From: Gemmatimonas phototrophica
GTDB lineage: Bacteria > Gemmatimonadota > Gemmatimonadetes > Gemmatimonadales > Gemmatimonadaceae
Reading direction: 5' to 3'
NCBI RefSeq assembly: GCF_000695095.2
Contig: NZ_CP011454.1
Span: forward strand, 1,860,001 to 1,924,000
DNA: 64,000 nucleotides
The position numbers were made by a program, and so were the translations under genes. Each line of letters begins with the position of its first letter. Positions within the stretch are counted from its first letter, which is position 1. The notes beneath the pieces were generated by a model. That model searched no databases. It saw only the letters and a program-made list of their open reading frames with translations, and was not told where the DNA came from. Shown here one piece after another: positions 29,147 to 39,215 of this stretch.

Positions 29147-29317
29147 ATGACCTCGAACGACACCCCGCGCTCGCGCCCCCTCCTGTTCTGGGGGCTGGCG
29201 GCTGCCTCCCTCCTGCTCGGCTACGTGGACCTTGCCCGTGGCGGCGAGACCATTGCTCCGATCCTGCTGGTCCTGGGGTATTGCGTGTTGGTACCGCTGG
29301 CCATTTTCAAGGGCTGA
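29147..29317 (+). CDS. Small two-helix membrane protein, 56 residues
   Basis: A short ATG frame encodes 56 residues: a hydrophilic start (MTSNDTPRSR), a hydrophobic helix (about 11-26), a short polar turn (DLARGGET), a second helix (about 36-53), and a Lys-Gly end. Two membrane-spanning helices with a hairpin topology are predicted. It starts 45 bases after the metalloprotease gene. I do not recognise a family. The clean hydrophobic pattern and high GC at third codon positions support a real gene; no strong ribosome-binding site is visible. Confidence 0.6.
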   Translation: MTSNDTPRSRPLLFWGLAAASLLLGYVDLARGGETIAPILLVLGYCVLVPLAIFKG

Positions 29318-29465
29318 CGGCTCGGGGGCTCGCGTTTTCCTACCGATGGCAGGGACCAACCCCCGCCGAAACGTGACAATCCGGTTAAAGTTCGTCTCAA
29401 TCAGGAACCGTCCCCGCCGCACGATGTAGTTTATTTCAGCGGGCGGTCCTGGCGAGGCGTAACAC

Positions 29466-29539
29466 GGGCGAATAGCTCAGCTGGTTAGAGCACCTGTCTT
29501 ACACACAGGGGGTCGGGGGTTCGAATCCCTCTTCGCCCA
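29466..29539 (+). tRNA. tRNA-Val (anticodon UAC)
   Basis: This is a complete cloverleaf of 74 bases. The acceptor stem pairs GGGCGAA with TTCGCCC, the D arm is GCTC/GAGC, and the anticodon stem is CCTGT/ACAGG with loop CTTACAC (anticodon TAC, reading GUA and probably other Val codons). The T arm is GGGGG/CCCTC with the TTCGAAT loop. The discriminator base is A and the 3' CCA is not encoded. It stands alone between the small membrane protein and a secreted TPR gene. A weak GGCAA/TTGCC hairpin lies about 20 bases downstream and may help termination. Confidence 0.96.
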
Positions 29540-29698
29540 TCCCGTCTCCTCGGGGCTGGCAAAAGCTTGCCGACCGCCGCAGGTAGCCGCAGTTTCCCAG
29601 CTTCACCCCCCCAGACCCGCGTGACTTCGCCGTCAACGGGTTGTTCCATCCCCCGGGTTTTCCTGTACCACGGCTCAGTTGCGGAGGTTACGACATTG

Positions 29699-31399
29699 AT
29701 GTCACGGCATTTCCAGGCGATCGCAGGGATCGGTTTGGCCCTCGGAGGCACGCTGGTGCCCTCGGTGGCTTCGGCCCAGTACAACCGGGTCCCCGATCCG
29801 AATGCGAAGCGCGTCATGGTGGCGGTGTTCCGCAGCGGCGAGAAGGGCCTGGGGGTGCAGGCTGCCGACGCGGTACGCTCGCGCATGAACAGCGAGTTCC
29901 CGTTCAAGCAAGTCTATGTACTGCCCAAGCAGGACATCACGGCCACGCTTGAAGCCTCAGGCTTCCCGGTAACGGAAGCGCTCGAGCCGCACGACCAGAA
30001 GGCTCTCGCCACCCTGCTGCGCGCGGACGAATACGTCACCGGCACGGTGAGCAAGACCGCCACGGGTGTAAAGGTGGAGGCCAGCTTGGTGCTGGCCCGC
30101 GACAACTCGCTCGTGCAGCCGCTAGGTACGTATGAGGCCAAGAGCGTCGGTGACGCGTCCAGCCTCATTGCCAAGGAGCTCAAGGAAGCGCGCAAGCAGC
30201 TCGAGTTCGAGCAGAAGTGTACCAACGCCGGCCGTCAGGGCCAGTATGACGCCGCGATCGCGGCGGCCAAGGAAGGCATCACGGCCTACCCCAAGGCCAC
30301 GCTGACGCGCATCTGCTGGGCCAATGTGCTCATCACGCAGAAGGCGCCGGCCGCGCAGCAGCTCGAGATCGCCAAGGAAATCACGAGCATCGATCCCAAG
30401 AGCCGTCCGGGTCTCGCCATTCTGGCCCAGTCGTACCGTGACACCAATCAGGGCGACTCGGCGGTCGTGACGCTCACGCGTCTGCTGGCCACTGACCCCA
30501 AGAACCCGCGTCTGCAGAAGGACGTGGTGGACGCGCTGGTCGTGCTGGCCAACCCCAAGGTGGCCCGCCCGGTGATCGACGAAGCCGTGCAGGCCAACCC
30601 GGGTGACCCGGAACTGCTCAAGCTGCGCTGGTTCATCCTGCTCGCCACCCGCGAGTTCAAGGAAGCCTTTGCGCAGGGCGACGAGCTGGTCAAGCTCGAC
30701 ACGTCCTTCGCTGACACCACGTACTTCATCCGGACGGCGCGCGCCTACACGGCCGACAGCCAGTTCCAGAAGGCGGCGGAGACGGCCGCGAAGGGTGTGG
30801 CGAAGTTCCCCACGAATTCGGCGCTGATCTACGAGCAAATCGTCGGACTCCGTGCGGCGGGCCAGAACCAGCAGGCCCTCGAAGCGCTCGACAAGGCCAT
30901 TGCGGCCAAGCAGCCGGTTGAAGACGCGTCGACGCTCCGCATCACGCTCCTCAAGGACCTTGGCAAGGCCGACGAAGTACTGCCGGCCATCAAGGCGGCC
31001 ATCGCCGCCGGTGATACCACCTCCAACCTGCGTCTCCTTGCCCTGCAGAGCGGCAATGAGGCGTACCGGAAGGCGGCAGGCAGCAAGAGCCTCGAAGACT
31101 TCGCGGTGGCGGTGGATGTGCTCAAGTACGCGGAGTCGGTCGCGCCCAACACCCTGAAGGCGCAGGCGCAGTTCCTGCTCGGCGCCACGTATGTACAGTT
31201 CGGACAGGCGAAGCTGTCGGCGGCCGATGCGGCCAAGAGCTGCCCGTTGACCAAGGAAGCCAAGGACTTGTTCGTGGAAGCCCAGATCATGCTGCCGCGT
31301 GGTGGCTCGTTCGCCCCGGAACAGATGCGCACCCTCATGGGGGCCGTCATGCAGCTTGATCCTGCCGCGGACGCACGTCTCAAGGTGTACTGCAAGTAA
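29699..31399 (+). CDS. Secreted TPR-rich protein
   Basis: The 566-residue protein has a signal peptide ending near AQY (about residues 1-24). A region at about 35-150 then resembles a periplasmic domain that measures out a small alpha/beta fold (VMVAVFRSGEKGLGVQAADAV), and TPR-like helical repeats run from 165 to 540. Two cysteines near 176 and 204 and one near the end may form disulphides after export. The GGAGG ribosome-binding site lies 11 bases before ATG 29699 and 8 bases before an in-frame TTG at 29696; the protein differs by one residue between them. It is a single-gene unit: upstream is a tRNA and downstream is a strong terminator. The function is unknown; periplasmic assembly or scaffolding is a guess. 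Confidence 0.78.
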   Translation: MSRHFQAIAGIGLALGGTLVPSVASAQYNRVPDPNAKRVMVAVFRSGEKGLGVQAADAVRSRMNSEFPFKQVYVLPKQDITATLEASGFPVTEALEPHDQKALATLLRADEYVTGTVSKTATGVKVEASLVLARDNSLVQPLGTYEAKSVGDASSLIAKELKEARKQLEFEQKCTNAGRQGQYDAAIAAAKEGITAYPKATLTRICWANVLITQKAPAAQQLEIAKEITSIDPKSRPGLAILAQSYRDTNQGDSAVVTLTRLLATDPKNPRLQKDVVDALVVLANPKVARPVIDEAVQANPGDPELLKLRWFILLATREFKEAFAQGDELVKLDTSFADTTYFIRTARAYTADSQFQKAAETAAKGVAKFPTNSALIYEQIVGLRAAGQNQQALEALDKAIAAKQPVEDASTLRITLLKDLGKADEVLPAIKAAIAAGDTTSNLRLLALQSGNEAYRKAAGSKSLEDFAVAVDVLKYAESVAPNTLKAQAQFLLGATYVQFGQAKLSAADAAKSCPLTKEAKDLFVEAQIMLPRGGSFAPEQMRTLMGAVMQLDPAADARLKVYCK

Positions 31400-31420
31400 T
31401 CAGCACCAGCTGGTTAGTAC

Positions 31421-31459
31421 GGGCCCGCCGTCTACGCGACGGCGGGCCCGTTCTTTTTT
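31421..31459 (+). terminator. Strong intrinsic terminator after the TPR gene
   Basis: A perfect 12-bp stem, GGGCCCGCCGTC (31421-31432) with GACGGCGGGCCC (31438-31449), closes a five-base loop and is followed by GTTCTTTTTT. It is the only textbook rho-independent terminator in the window and separates the secreted TPR gene from the dcw cluster. Confidence 0.93.
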
Positions 31460-31546
31460 CACTCGGGAAAATCAGGATGGACCGTTGCGCCATCACATCC
31501 GTGCGAGTGTACGGGTAATGCACATTTTTGCACGCGTCGCCATCTG

Positions 31547-31576
31547 TTGACGCTGCCGTCTGTTTCTCACTATCAT
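31547..31576 (+). promoter_or_regulatory. Likely sigma-70-type promoter of the dcw cluster
   Basis: TTGACG (31547-31552) and TATCAT (31571-31576) are separated by 18 bases, immediately downstream of the strong terminator and about 84 bases before the rsmH start. The location is the only place where a promoter for the division cluster is required. It is predicted from sequence alone; it could be tested by transcript start mapping. Confidence 0.55.
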
Positions 31577-31659
31577 GCCCGTCGCGACGCTCTTCTACGC
31601 GCCCGTCGAGGCGCCTTTGCCGTATCCATGACGCGCCTGTTCGTTTGCCCAATCCGCGC

Positions 31660-32610
31660 GTGAGCCCGAATCGAACGCCCTCAGCGGCGCGCGTCGGCGC
31701 GTATCACGTTCCCGTGCTGTTGCACGAAATTGAGGATCTGCTCGCCAACGCCTCCACGGTGCTCGACTGCACCCTGGGCGGGGGTGGGCACTCGGCTGCC
31801 TTCCTTGAGCGCGGCATGCGGGTAACCGGGGTGGACCGGGACCCGCGGGCGCTGGCCTCTGCGCGTGAGCGGCTGGCCGACTACGAACGGGCTGGGCAGT
31901 TCCGGGCCCTGCTTGGCAACTATGCCGATCTCAGCGGGGCCGGCCTGGCCGACGTGGAGAAGTTCGACGGCATTCTGCTGGATCTTGGTGTGTCGTCCCA
32001 CCAGTTCGACGACCTGTCGCGCGGCTTTTCGTTCCGCGAAGGTGCCCCGCTGGACATGCGTATGGGGACCGACGCCGATCTCGATGCGGCCGAACTGCTC
32101 AATACCATCGACGAGGTGGATCTGTCGGCGCTCCTGCGGGCGTACGCCGACGAGCCGCGCGCCGCGCGCATGGCCCGGGAGATCATCCGCCGTCGTGAGA
32201 GGCGCCCCTTTGCTACCGCCGACGATCTGGTGGATGCCATTCGGGCCGTTTTGGGACCGCGCAGCGGCGCCCCCGATTTCGCGCGCATCTTTCAGGCCGT
32301 GCGTATTGCCGTGAACGATGAACTGGCCGGCCTCGAGCGCGCGCTGCCCGCGCTTCGCGAGCGGCTCACGCCCGGAGGCGTGCTGGCCATCATCTCGTAC
32401 CACTCGGGTGAAGACCGCTTGGTGAAGAACGCGTTTCGTGACTGGAGCGCCAGCTGCACCTGCCCGCCACGGCTCATGATGTGCGCGTGCCGTGGTGTGC
32501 CGCTGGGGGAGACCCTGACGCGGCGTCCCGTCAATGCCACCGATGACGAAGTGGAGTCGAATACGCGCGCCCGCAGTGCCCGCCTCCGTGCGTGGAGGCT
32601 GGCCCGTTAA
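31660..32610 (+). CDS. rsmH: 16S rRNA (cytosine-1402-N4)-methyltransferase RsmH
   Basis: RsmH methylates N4 of C1402 in 16S rRNA. The 316-residue protein shows YHVPVLLHEIEDLL, the SAM-binding DCTLGGGGHSAAFLE and GVDRDPRALA, DGILLDLGVSSHQFD, and the C-terminal AIISYHSGEDRLVKNAF block. GTG 31660 is used; a TTG at 31645 is an alternative. It is the first gene of the dcw cluster. The transcription factor gene mraZ, which normally precedes it, is absent, so the cluster is controlled differently here. The stop TAA overlaps the next start (TAATG). Confidence 0.95.
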   Translation: MSPNRTPSAARVGAYHVPVLLHEIEDLLANASTVLDCTLGGGGHSAAFLERGMRVTGVDRDPRALASARERLADYERAGQFRALLGNYADLSGAGLADVEKFDGILLDLGVSSHQFDDLSRGFSFREGAPLDMRMGTDADLDAAELLNTIDEVDLSALLRAYADEPRAARMAREIIRRRERRPFATADDLVDAIRAVLGPRSGAPDFARIFQAVRIAVNDELAGLERALPALRERLTPGGVLAIISYHSGEDRLVKNAFRDWSASCTCPPRLMMCACRGVPLGETLTRRPVNATDDEVESNTRARSARLRAWRLAR

Positions 32611-32963
32611 TGGCTGCCACGCGCCGCACCAGCACCCGCAAAACGCGAACCCCGCTCAAAGGGCGGGCGCTGGTGGCTATCGGTCTGGCGATTTTTTTCA
32701 TCATCACTACGGCGATCGTGACGCGGCGTTCGACGGGGATCGAGACGGCGCGGCAATTGGGCCGGTTGCGTGAAGAGCAGCGCACACTCCTGGCGCAGGA
32801 AAAGTTCTTTGAAAACGAACTCCGGAAAGCCACCAGTCGCCGCTCAGTGGTGCAGGAAGCGCAGAAGCGTTTGAACATGATTCGCCCCTCCGAAGCGCAG
32901 GTACGCTTTCTGGTAGCGCCAGCCGGGAGTGCCGCCGCGCCGGACAGTGTGGAGCAACCATGA
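32610..32963 (+). CDS. ftsL: FtsL-like division protein
   Basis: This is a short bitopic membrane protein of 117 residues: a basic cytosolic start (about 1-24), one membrane helix (about 25-42), a coiled coil (about 52-92) and a Pro/Ala tail. That architecture and the place between rsmH and ftsI identify FtsL, which with FtsQ and FtsB activates septal peptidoglycan synthesis. FtsL sequences are poorly conserved, so the call rests on topology and context. The start overlaps the rsmH stop and the gene overlaps ftsI by four bases. Confidence 0.8.
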   Translation: MAATRRTSTRKTRTPLKGRALVAIGLAIFFIITTAIVTRRSTGIETARQLGRLREEQRTLLAQEKFFENELRKATSRRSVVQEAQKRLNMIRPSEAQVRFLVAPAGSAAAPDSVEQP

Positions 32964-35059
32964 CCAGCACCGTAGAGCCCGAAGGGCACGCGCTCAGTCG
33001 CGGCCGCGCGTCGTTTGTGCATATCACGCTGGTGCTCTTTGCGGCGGCCGTCGTGGCCCGCTCGGCCCAGCTGCAGGTGGTGGAGCATGCACATTGGCAG
33101 CAGGAAGCCGAGCGGCAGCATGTGAGGGACGTGGCCGTCACGCCGCCGCGTGGCGCCATCCTGGATGCCACCGGCGTGGTGCTCGTGGAAACACGCGAGC
33201 AGATGCACATCGCGGTGGAGCCGCATAACCTTGGCGAGTTCAAGCGCAAAGGGGCAGACGGCAAAACGCGCACGCTTGATTCGCGGACCATTCTGCGCAA
33301 GGCGCTGAAGGATTTGCGCGTGCCCGACATGTGGATCAAGCGGTCCTTCGACCGCAAGAAATACAAGTGGGTGGAGATCCCACAGAAGTTTGCCCCCGCC
33401 GACGTGCAGCGCCTGCAGAACGTCAAAGGTGTCAAGCTGATCTCCAGTCTCAATCGCATCAACTCCACGCCGCAGGGGCTGGCCGGTATCGTGGGCGTGG
33501 CGTCCACGGCCACCGGTGCGCGCAGCGGCTTGGAGAGCGAGTTGGACGAGTTGCTGCGCGGACAGGCCGGACTCGATTCAGTGGTGCGCGATGGCGTCGG
33601 CGGTCGGATCGGGTCGCCCATGCTGTCGGCGATCGCGGCGCGACCTGGGCACAACGTTACGCTCACGATCAATCAGCAGCTGCAGGAAATCGCCGAAGAA
33701 GCGTTGGCGAATGCGCGCGCGCGCACCGACGCCACCGGCGGTGATGTGCTCATTCTCGATCCGCGGGACGGCGCCGTATTGGCCATTGCCGGTATTCGCA
33801 ACGGCAAGGCGGCGTATACCGGTAACGGACTCACCGAGGCCTTCGAGCCCGGGTCGGTCATGAAGCCGTTCATCGTGGCGCGGTTGCTCGATTTGCAGCG
33901 CGTGACGCCGGATGAGGTGTTTAATACCTACAACGGCAAGTGGAAGCTCGGCCGCAAGGTGTACGACGATACACACAAAGCCGAGCAGATGACGTTGCGT
34001 GATGTCGTGCGCTTCTCCAGCAACATCGGCACGGTGCAGGCCTCGCTCAAACTATCGGATGGCGAAGAATACGAGGCGCTTCGCGACTTCGGCTTCGGGG
34101 TCCCCACGGGGATCTCCTATCCGTCAGAATCACGCGGCGACGTGAAGCGCCCGCCGTACTCGCAGCTCAATCATGCGCAGATGTCCATTGGGTATGCCAT
34201 GAGCGCCACGCCGCTGCAGATCGCCACGGCGTATGCCGCGATTGCCAATGGCGGTGAGCTGTTGGAGCCGGCGTTGGTGCGTGAGGTGCGCGACGCCGAT
34301 GGCAAGCTGGTGCACCGCCACACACGCACCGTGGTGCGCCGCGTCATCTCGACGGAAGTGTCGGAGATCATGCGGGACATGCTCAAGAGCGTGGTGGATA
34401 GCGGCACATCTACCGCGGCCGACATGCAGCAGTTTGATGTAGGCGGAAAGTCGGGGACGGCGCGGCGCGTGCGGGACAACGGTCGCGGCTATGAGCTCGG
34501 CAAATACAACTCGAGTTTTGCCGGCATGTTTCCGGTGGAGAAGCCGCAGTACGTCATCGTCGCCCGTCTCATCGATCCCCAAGGCACGTACTACGGTGGC
34601 TTGGTCTCGGGCACCATGGTGAACGATCTGCTGCAGTCGGCCATTGCCACTCGTGACGCGTCGCTCGACCGCGGCGAACTGGCCCGGCTCGCGCGCCCGG
34701 TGCAGGCACCGCTCCCCAAGCCTCGCACTCCCGAACAGCAGCGCATCGCCGAGCGTGACTCGGCGCGCTTCGATTCGCTCAAGGCGCCAGCGCCACCCAA
34801 AGTAGAACCCGTGCCCATGCCCTCGCGCATCGTCGTGGACCTGCCTTTTGCTGCGAAGAGTGGGGCACGTCGTAAGATCACATCCGACATACGCACCGTG
34901 CCTTCGGTGTACGGATTGTCGGCGCGACAGGCGGCGCGCACTCTGTACGCCGCCGGCTTTCAGGTGAGCGTGGTGGACGGCAGCAGCGTGCGCACCCGTC
35001 CCGCTGCGGGGGCTGCGCTCCGCGCGGGATCCACCGTGCAACTCGAGTCTCCCCGGTGA
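32960..35059 (+). CDS. ftsI: Septal penicillin-binding protein (FtsI/SpoVD type) with C-terminal PASTA domain
   Basis: This class B transpeptidase cross-links septal peptidoglycan. The 699 residues comprise a membrane helix (about 20-38), a PBP dimer domain beginning near TPPRGAILDATG, and the transpeptidase domain with S299-x2-K302 (EPGSVMKPF), S353-S-N355 and K497-S-G499. A low-complexity Pro linker is followed by one PASTA domain (about 640-699; VPSVYGLSARQAARTLYAAGF). PASTA on the division PBP is typical of Firmicutes and Actinobacteria rather than most diderms. A basic loop near 95-135 is longer than usual. It overlaps ftsL by four bases and precedes murE by seven. Confidence 0.94.
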   Translation: MTSTVEPEGHALSRGRASFVHITLVLFAAAVVARSAQLQVVEHAHWQQEAERQHVRDVAVTPPRGAILDATGVVLVETREQMHIAVEPHNLGEFKRKGADGKTRTLDSRTILRKALKDLRVPDMWIKRSFDRKKYKWVEIPQKFAPADVQRLQNVKGVKLISSLNRINSTPQGLAGIVGVASTATGARSGLESELDELLRGQAGLDSVVRDGVGGRIGSPMLSAIAARPGHNVTLTINQQLQEIAEEALANARARTDATGGDVLILDPRDGAVLAIAGIRNGKAAYTGNGLTEAFEPGSVMKPFIVARLLDLQRVTPDEVFNTYNGKWKLGRKVYDDTHKAEQMTLRDVVRFSSNIGTVQASLKLSDGEEYEALRDFGFGVPTGISYPSESRGDVKRPPYSQLNHAQMSIGYAMSATPLQIATAYAAIANGGELLEPALVREVRDADGKLVHRHTRTVVRRVISTEVSEIMRDMLKSVVDSGTSTAADMQQFDVGGKSGTARRVRDNGRGYELGKYNSSFAGMFPVEKPQYVIVARLIDPQGTYYGGLVSGTMVNDLLQSAIATRDASLDRGELARLARPVQAPLPKPRTPEQQRIAERDSARFDSLKAPAPPKVEPVPMPSRIVVDLPFAAKSGARRKITSDIRTVPSVYGLSARQAARTLYAAGFQVSVVDGSSVRTRPAAGAALRAGSTVQLESPR

Positions 35060-35066
35060 TTGCCCA

Positions 35067-36643
<1,577 letters not shown>

Positions 36644-36647
<4 letters not shown>

Positions 36648-38053
36648 CCAGCGGCTTGAAGGCTGGCACGGCATTCGCGGCCGTACCGGCCGTGACGCCT
36701 TCCATGGCGCACCCGTATTGGACGTTCGAGCGGGTAGCACAGGCGCTCGGCACGGGCCCCAGTATGCCCAATGCCCTCGCCGGCGTGAGTACGGATACGC
36801 GCCACATCGGACGTGGCGATCTGTTTGTCGCGTTGCGCGGCGAGCACTTTGACGCGCACGATTTTCTCGCCCAGGCCCGTGAGGCCGGCGCCGCCGCGTT
36901 TGTGGTGAGCGATGCCACCAAGGCCGTTGGATTGGGGGTCCCCACCTATGTCGTCCCCGACACCCTCGTCGCGCTGGGGCAACTCGCCACCGCGTGGCGC
37001 AAGGCGTGGGGGCGCAGCGTCATTGCGGTTGCCGGTTCCAATGGAAAAACCAGCACCAAGGAACTGCTCAAGGCGGCGTTCTCGCGCACGTTTGCCGTGC
37101 ATGCCACCACGGGCAATCTGAACAACCTCATTGGCGTCCCGCTCACGTTGCTGGCCATCCCCAGCGACGCTGAGGTAGCCATTGTGGAGTTGGGCACCAA
37201 CACCCCGGGGGAAGTGGCCACCCTGCGCGCCATGACCGCTCCTGATGTCGCGGTGCTCACCAGCATTGGCGAGGAACATCTGGAGGGCCTCGGCGATCTC
37301 GCCGGCGTGTTGCGCGAAGAGAGTGATGTGTTTCATGGCGTCACGCTGGCCATCATTCCGGCCGCCCATCCCGAAGTGGAACCACTCGCCCACAGCCGTG
37401 CCCGCGCGGTGATCAGCGCCGGGCTGACCGGACAGGGTGTGGTGCCCGAAGCCTGGGGGCTGGACGCCGAAGGACGACCGTGGCTGGATGTGGACGGCAC
37501 CCGCATTGCGCTGCCACTGCGCGGGGCGCATCAAGCGGCCAACGCCATGCTGGCCATTGCGGCGGCGCAGGCCTGCGGGGTGCCGCTCGCGCAGGCTGCC
37601 GAAGGACTGGCCGCCATGCCCGTGCCCAGCATGCGTGGCGTGTGGGAAACATTGGGCTCGGCCACGCTCATCAACGATGCGTACAACGCCAATCCTGCCT
37701 CCATGCGCGCCGCCATTGCCTTGCTGGGTGATGTGGGGCAGGGGAGGCAGCGCGTGGCCATTCTCGGGTCCATGCGTGAACTCGGTGCTCAGGCGGCGCA
37801 GCAGCATCGCGAGGTGGCACAGGCGGCGCTGGCCTCACCGGCCGATCTCGTCGTTGGCGTTGGCGACTTTGCAGCCGCGTTGACGGAGCTGGCTCCCAAC
37901 GACCAGCGCGTGGTCGTCAGCAACGACCTTGACGCCCTGTGGCCGCTGCTCGCACCACGACTGCACACGAACGCCGTTATTCTCCTCAAGGCGTCACGAG
38001 GAATGCGTCTCGAACGCCTCGTGCCGCAGCTCACCGCCTGGGCCACCGCGTAA
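36644..38053 (+). CDS. murF: UDP-MurNAc-tripeptide:D-Ala-D-Ala ligase
   Basis: MurF completes the cytosolic pentapeptide precursor by adding D-Ala-D-Ala. The 469 residues show VSTDTRHIGRGDLFVALRGE, the ATP site VAGSNGKTSTK (about 129-139), LNNLIGVPLTLL, ELGTNTPGEV, and INDAYNANPASMRAA in the C-terminal half. An N-terminal extension of about 25 residues precedes the Mur domain; a later ATG at 36704 (MAHPYW) is possible. It overlaps the murE stop by four bases and is followed by mraY after nine bases. The alr gene supplying D-alanine lies at 62.5 kb, and no ddl gene is in the window. Confidence 0.95.
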
Positions 38054-38062
38054 CCAAACAGC

Positions 38063-39205
38063 GTGCTCTACTACCTGCTGCAACCGCTCGCACGTGATGG
38101 TGGCGTGCTGAACCTGCTCAACTACATCACCTTCCGGGCGACGGCGGCATTCGTCACGGCGCTGTTACTCTGCTTTGTCTTCGGACCGGCCATCATTCGG
38201 CGGCTGCAGGCCATGGCGGTGCATCAGGTGGTGCGTGCCGGTACCCCCGACTCCCATGCGGGGAAGGGCACCACGCCCACCATGGGCGGGATCATCATTC
38301 TGGTCGCGACGTTTCTCCCGGTGCTGCTCTGGGCGCGTCTCGACAATCGCTACGTGGTGCTGGCGGTCGCCGTGACGGCATGGATGGGAGTCATTGGGTT
38401 CCTCGACGACTATCTCAAGCTCAAGCAGAAGCGCGAAGGGCTCAAGAACGAAGGGCTCGTCGAACGGTACAAGCTGGCCGGACAGATCACCTGCGGACTT
38501 GGCCTCGGCACGTACCTTCTGCTCGATCCCATCTCGACGCTCCCCGGCGCCAGCACCACGCTGCCGTTCTTCAAATACATCCTGGTCGTGCCGGCCGTGG
38601 CGTGGGCCGCCTGGTTGTACATCCCGTGGGTCACGTTCATCCTCACCGGCGTCAGCAACGCGGTGAATCTCACCGATGGCCTGGATGGCTTGTCGTCGGG
38701 GCTGGTGGCCATTGCCGTGCTCACGCTGGGCATCTTCGCCTATCTGATTGGGCGCGTCGATACCAGCGCACACCTCCTCATTTTCTATCTGAGAGGGGCC
38801 GGTGAGCTCACGGTCTTTTGCGCGGCCATCGTGGGCGCCTGCATAGGGTTTCTGTGGTACAACGCCCATCCGGCGCAGGTGTTCATGGGGGACACCGGCT
38901 CATTGGCGCTAGGCGGAGCGGTTGGTGCCGTGGCCATTCTGCTCAAGAGCGAGTTTCTGCTGCTCTTCGTGGGTGCGGTGTTCTTCGCCGAAACGGTGTC
39001 GGTCATTCTGCAGCGGACGGTGTTCAAGTATCGCCGACGGAAGTTCGGTCTGGAGTACGCGCAAAAGCACCGGGTGTTTCTTCGCGCGCCGTTGCATCAC
39101 CACTTCGAGATGAAGGGGTGGCCGGAAACGCAGGTGGTGATCCGCTTCTGGATCATTGGTATTCTGTGCGCCTTTGTGGCGCTCAGCACCCTCAAGCTCC
39201 GTTAA
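38063..39205 (+). CDS. mraY: Phospho-MurNAc-pentapeptide transferase MraY
   Basis: MraY moves phospho-MurNAc-pentapeptide to undecaprenyl phosphate, giving lipid I. The 380-residue protein has about ten membrane helices and the family signatures GTPDSHAGKGTTPTMGG, the aspartates of FLDDYLKLK, NLTDGLDGLSSG, FMGDTGSLALGG and the histidine-rich APLHHHFEMKGWPE. The GTG at 38063 starts VLYYLL, which matches the typical MraY beginning. It sits between murF and murD as in most dcw clusters. Confidence 0.96.
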   Translation: MLYYLLQPLARDGGVLNLLNYITFRATAAFVTALLLCFVFGPAIIRRLQAMAVHQVVRAGTPDSHAGKGTTPTMGGIIILVATFLPVLLWARLDNRYVVLAVAVTAWMGVIGFLDDYLKLKQKREGLKNEGLVERYKLAGQITCGLGLGTYLLLDPISTLPGASTTLPFFKYILVVPAVAWAAWLYIPWVTFILTGVSNAVNLTDGLDGLSSGLVAIAVLTLGIFAYLIGRVDTSAHLLIFYLRGAGELTVFCAAIVGACIGFLWYNAHPAQVFMGDTGSLALGGAVGAVAILLKSEFLLLFVGAVFFAETVSVILQRTVFKYRRRKFGLEYAQKHRVFLRAPLHHHFEMKGWPETQVVIRFWIIGILCAFVALSTLKLR

Positions 39206-39215
39206 CGGGGGCACC

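Noticed and set aside
29540-29698. Promoter for the secreted TPR gene
   Set aside because: TTGTTC at 29641 has only a poor -10 match at proper spacing; evidence was too weak to list.
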